Source: Anarhynchus alexandrinus
Lineage: Eukaryota > Chordata > Aves > Charadriiformes > Charadriidae
DNA: 64,000 nucleotides
Reading direction: 5' to 3'
Assembly: GCA_008711295.1 (NCBI GenBank)
Contig: VUYV01000003.1
Location: 3,693,678-3,757,677, forward strand
Every line of letters starts with the position of its first letter. The stretch's first letter is position 1. The position numbers were made by a program, and so were the translations under genes. Below the pieces are notes generated by a model, which saw nothing but the letters and a program-made list of their open reading frames with translations, did not search any database and was not told the DNA's origin. This document shows positions 60,036 through 64,000 of this stretch, piece by piece.

Positions 60036-63000
60036 CTGCCTCTCTTTTTCTCAGCACTTGCCCCCCGTAGGAAGAAGAATATTATACCAAATATGATAAC
60101 AAGTACTGAAGATAGAATTTCAGTTTGCCTACTGCTAATAAAAAGCATACCAAGGAAGTTATTTTAACTACCTGCACATTTGCATGACAACATGTACTAA
60201 ATTATCTATAAAAGCCTTATTCTGTTGCACAGAGGATAACTCTATCACCTATAAAATGAACAAGTCAAGTAGGACGGAATAAGGAAGGTGACCTTAAATG
60301 TATTCCTTACAGAAGAAATTGATAATTTTTTTTTAAGAGCTAGAAAGATCTAATTAAATTCAATATGTAATGAATTAAGTCAATATAAAATGGAAATAGA
60401 AATCTGTTAGTATGAAAAGTGTGGTTTTGTGTGAATTAAATGCTCTACTAACCAAGAGAAGGTGGAAATAACTATGATAATTATAGGTACAGAAAGGTAT
60501 AAGGAAATATCACTATACTACTGGGTTTTTCCTTGAATTTTTGAATTTACAAAGTTTGATGCTCAGTGGATTTGTCATTGTGACTGATTTATCAGTTGCC
60601 CATCTAGTACATAACAACCACTGTGGCATATTCCCATCACCTTTTTGAGCCTTCCCTGTGACTTAACCCACTTTTGCTTGGCCCCTCACCCAGACAGGCA
60701 GGAAACAGTGTGAACTCTGGTTGCCTCAGACTCAGTGTAAACTGAGCAGTCAGATAGCTGCTCTCAGCTTTTGCACAAGCCAAAAAGAACAATTTCCTAG
60801 CTCTTGGAAAGCCCAGTGACAGGACTCGGAGGCTGCATGCTGCCTCTAAATCAATTTTTTTTCCCCCCATTCTAAGAAATTAATTATTTTTTTTTTAACT
60901 TCTACCTCTCTGTTAAATCATGTTGAAGATGCTAAATCAGCTCAAACATAATAGGAAAATACATAGACGGATATACAAAGACAAAATGGATGCATAAATC
61001 TCATTTTCTAAGGAATCCAAGCATAGCTTTTTAAGGAACAACAGTGATTTCATGGTAGGAGTTTGAATTCATTAAGGAAAACGGTAAAGGCATAAAAATT
61101 ACATTTTTGTAATTGAGAGCCAGCACGTTACTGTTGCTTAAATTCTTAAAATCATTAATGTCTCAGTTATTTCAACAGTAAAAAGATTACTGGATGCTTA
61201 GTTTTGTTCTGTGGACAGCACATTATATTTCTTTTCCATATACCAAACTTTTATTTCCAAACCAAACCTTTTGCTTCATAGGACAGCAACTTTGAAAAAG
61301 TCACTAAGTTAAGGTCTCCCTAGAGGTGGTGGAAGACATTCACTTCCGAAAGAATACTTAGAGCAACAAAATATGTGGGTCTCAGAGGACAAAACCAATG
61401 CTTTTTCAATTTATCAAGTCCAGATAGAATGACTGTGGAGGTATCTTAAAGACTGTGATGCATTTTTTTTACTGTTCAAAGACAGTGGGCTGAACTGAAG
61501 TTGCATTAAAAGCTTAGGCTAACAGGGAAATTATTTTGGGAGCTAGAAAGGAAGAACTCTTTTAGGCTACTTCTCTACATGCCAAATTTATGAGTAAAAC
61601 TAGCTTTCAGAACACTGTAAGACCTATGTGGCATCTTTTTTTTCTCTTCACATCAGTCTGTATTCTTCTCTTGGACCTCCCATCTTGGTGGGATTAATAG
61701 TTTTCATGTGCACTCAGATACACAGGGAATTAGATAAACGCACTAACCAGACATATCTGTAGACAAGGCCTGTGATCTTTCTCATTTCAGTCTTACATAA
61801 GGCAGCAAATTAAGTAAAATATAATTTAAGGGACAATAGATATGTGGAGATGAACAAATTGTCATACAAAACACACTATAGACCGTACTTTAACTTAGGG
61901 TGTCCGTATAGCAACTAAAATAGCAGGGAAAGAGTCAGAAACAAGACATCATGAAACAATAAATTTGTTACATTTCCAGAGGCACAGATTATGTAACAAT
62001 AAATAATAGAACAGACTTATCTGCTTGCTCTTTTTAGGGCAGGATAATTGTCTATTAATGAAAAGTAATGAAAGAGTCCGCTGGGACAACATTCCTCCTT
62101 CCTTAAACTCACAGGTTCCACATAGGCTCTAACCTGCAGGTACACAGACATCATGAATCCTGATTTAGGATCCTACTAACTACACTAATATTGAGAAAGA
62201 ACATGATCTAGGAAATTTATATATATGACATGATATATAATCCCTAGTAAACAAACCATTTGTTAATGTTACCAACACTATAGGTTTCTATCCTTTTAGC
62301 TTTCTGTTATAAATACTCTGTAAGCAATATCGTCTGTATCCATCCATGTTCATGACATCTTGCCTGCACTGCTTTCCTCTTTACTTAATCCCTGCATTGC
62401 ATAAATAAGATTTTAAATAAAATCAAGCCACATAAAAGACACGGGAGACCTACTTTCTGTGACACTATGCACATCTCTATGGCCTCATCACCCTGCCCGG
62501 CAGCTTTATTATCTCTAACTGCTTACGTGTCTCAGGCTTCTGCCTCAGGCTACGTAGCAGCATTTTCAGAATAACCCAGTGTACAGGAAGACATGGTAAG
62601 TGGCAGCTGGCTCAACTAGATATTTTTTGCTTAGTGTCACGGGGACTACGCTATGGAAGAACTCATAGACACAAGTAAGTTAATCAGCTGCAGTCTTCCG
62701 ATTAAACTGAAACTGGACAAAATCTGATTTTCAGCATATGGAAAAATAGTAAGAGTAATTATGTTAAGAGTAATTATGCCAGATGGAACTATTAGATGCA
62801 GTTTTCCACATTTCATTTAATTCAATATAGAGTCAAATATATTTTGGAAAATATTTTCCAGCCTGTTTTAAGATATCATCAATAAAAGTATGCTTCTCCT
62901 TTCTCTAACACCTTACGTTTGAAGTTACTGTCCACAGGTTGTATCCATATAAGCAAACAAAATATTATACAGACCAAAATATAAACATATTCCATATAAT

Positions 63001-64000
63001 GATCAAGCCACATTCAGAAAGCTAGGATTTGGGGGAAAATAGAGTGAGGATAGTATTCCTTGTGGAGAAACTTTAATTGAAGAATCTGCCGAAATGCTCA
63101 AATAGCAATTTTAAACTTGCCAACTTACTTCTGCACAGCCTCCATTCACATAGCTAAGTGTTCAAAACTAGATTATCCTTCTCCATCTTCCCTATTTAAA
63201 GCCTTCTTGCCCCATCCTATTTAGCAATATGGGAAACAGCATTTATTTGTTCACCTATGCAAAGCCTCCCTAAACTAAGAAACAATGAAATCGTCAACCT
63301 ACTGGAACCATTTATTAGCTACACAATATTTGGTCCAGATTTACTTGGCTGAGAAGGCCACAGACCTCCTTGGAATCCACCTGCTGTGACAGTCACAGTC
63401 TCAGTAATGTGACATAGAAGATCCTGTGTGGCTCCGTAGCCCCAGTTACAGCCAGAGTTTTCACAGTATTAGGAGTACAATTGCAGCTAATATGATCGGC
63501 ACCAAAACAGTTAATCCTTTTCCACAGCTACTGGTTTTCAGTTAAGGTATTTCAAAGGATGCAGGCAGATGGCATCACTTGCAAAGCGATTGTTTTAGTT
63601 TGTCATGAGACAGAACAGCACCTAGAGATCATTCAACACTTACCATCAAACAGTATAAATTCAGAACTTGTATGTTTGACAGAAATAAGTTAAATAGTTC
63701 AACAAATAAAATATTGCATATCTTTTTAAAGATTGCCAAGTTGTCTGAATCTGCGTGGAAATTTCAAACACATGAGTTTTCCGTAAAAAAAAATTCTTAA
63801 AAGCCCTTGCTGCAAGTCTTGCAAAGGTCAGACAGGAAGTGCCTGAAGTGAACAAATGTAATAAAAATAATTCTGTACCTTTTAAAAAGCATATGAAGAG
63901 TTTGGATCATAGGCTGTCTTATTTCACCTATTATTTAAGTGCCTCTACAACCGAAAAAAAAACCAATTCTAAGCAAATTATTGCTTATGTAGTGGAGACA
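60036..64000. other. AT-rich DNA, no recognised gene
   Basis: About 4 kb. A 14-bp direct duplication (TAAGAGTAATTATG) lies at 62750-62763 and 62765-62778. A 77-codon minus-strand frame at 60637-60870 lies in a slightly GC-richer patch and has no recognised domain. Nothing else supported. Confidence 0.5.
62750..62778. repeat. 14-bp tandem direct duplication
   Basis: TAAGAGTAATTATG occurs at 62750-62763 and again at 62765-62778, one base apart. Slippage-type duplication. Confidence 0.85.

Noticed and set aside
60637..60870. 77-codon minus-strand frame in a GC-richer patch
   Set aside because: No domain, no context and modest length; most likely a chance frame.

Overview
The window looks like non-coding nuclear DNA from a bird. 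The evidence is a dense set of CR1 LINE retrotransposon copies, several ending in the avian-type ATTCTATG-repeat tail, together with three avian-type endogenous retrovirus LTRs. The background is AT-rich. I found no exon, tRNA, rRNA, CRISPR array or bacterial-type operon that I can support. All recognisable protein-coding sequence belongs to decayed retrotransposons. The window could be a gene desert or lie inside a very large intron; the sequence alone does not decide this.

Layout. 1-958 is the end of a CR1 copy (minus strand) that runs off the left edge. 961-9943 is AT-rich DNA with no recognised gene. 9944-11597 is a compact unit: a three-block pentanucleotide microsatellite grown from the tail of a minus-strand CR1 (10035-11420), with a polypurine tract just beyond that copy's 5' end. 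18757-24860 is the most complex region. A nearly full-length CR1 (called CR1-A, 20821-24860, minus strand, with ORF1 including an SGNH-esterase domain, endonuclease and reverse transcriptase) is joined head-to-tail to a second, different CR1 (CR1-B, 19343-20820). CR1-A is also split by a 404-bp ERVK-type solo LTR on the opposite strand, flanked by a perfect 6-bp target duplication. 29329-29878 is an avian ERVL-type LTR. 32045-39150 holds four CR1 copies and a second ERVL-type solo LTR (36400-37170, minus strand, perfect 5-bp target duplication). Two of those CR1 copies abut 5' end to 5' end near 38143. 42229-42499 and 46638-47860 are plus-strand CR1 copies. From about 47.9 kb to the right edge the window is almost free of CR1, with one short relic near 60.0 kb.

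The best candidates for something not routine are: (1) a 226-bp segment at 48361-48586 with an A-rich end, flanked by a perfect 20-bp direct repeat, which looks like an unrecognised retroposed insertion; (2) the CR1-A/CR1-B fusion near 20820, which could be a template-switch chimera; (3) the CR1-tail-derived microsatellite at 9944-10034; and (4) a few GC-richer, motif-rich islands (27990-28180, 31070-31200, 15400-15560) that could be conserved non-coding elements. No operating multi-gene system is present: the CR1 proteins would have worked together in target-primed retrotransposition, but every copy here is truncated or broken.
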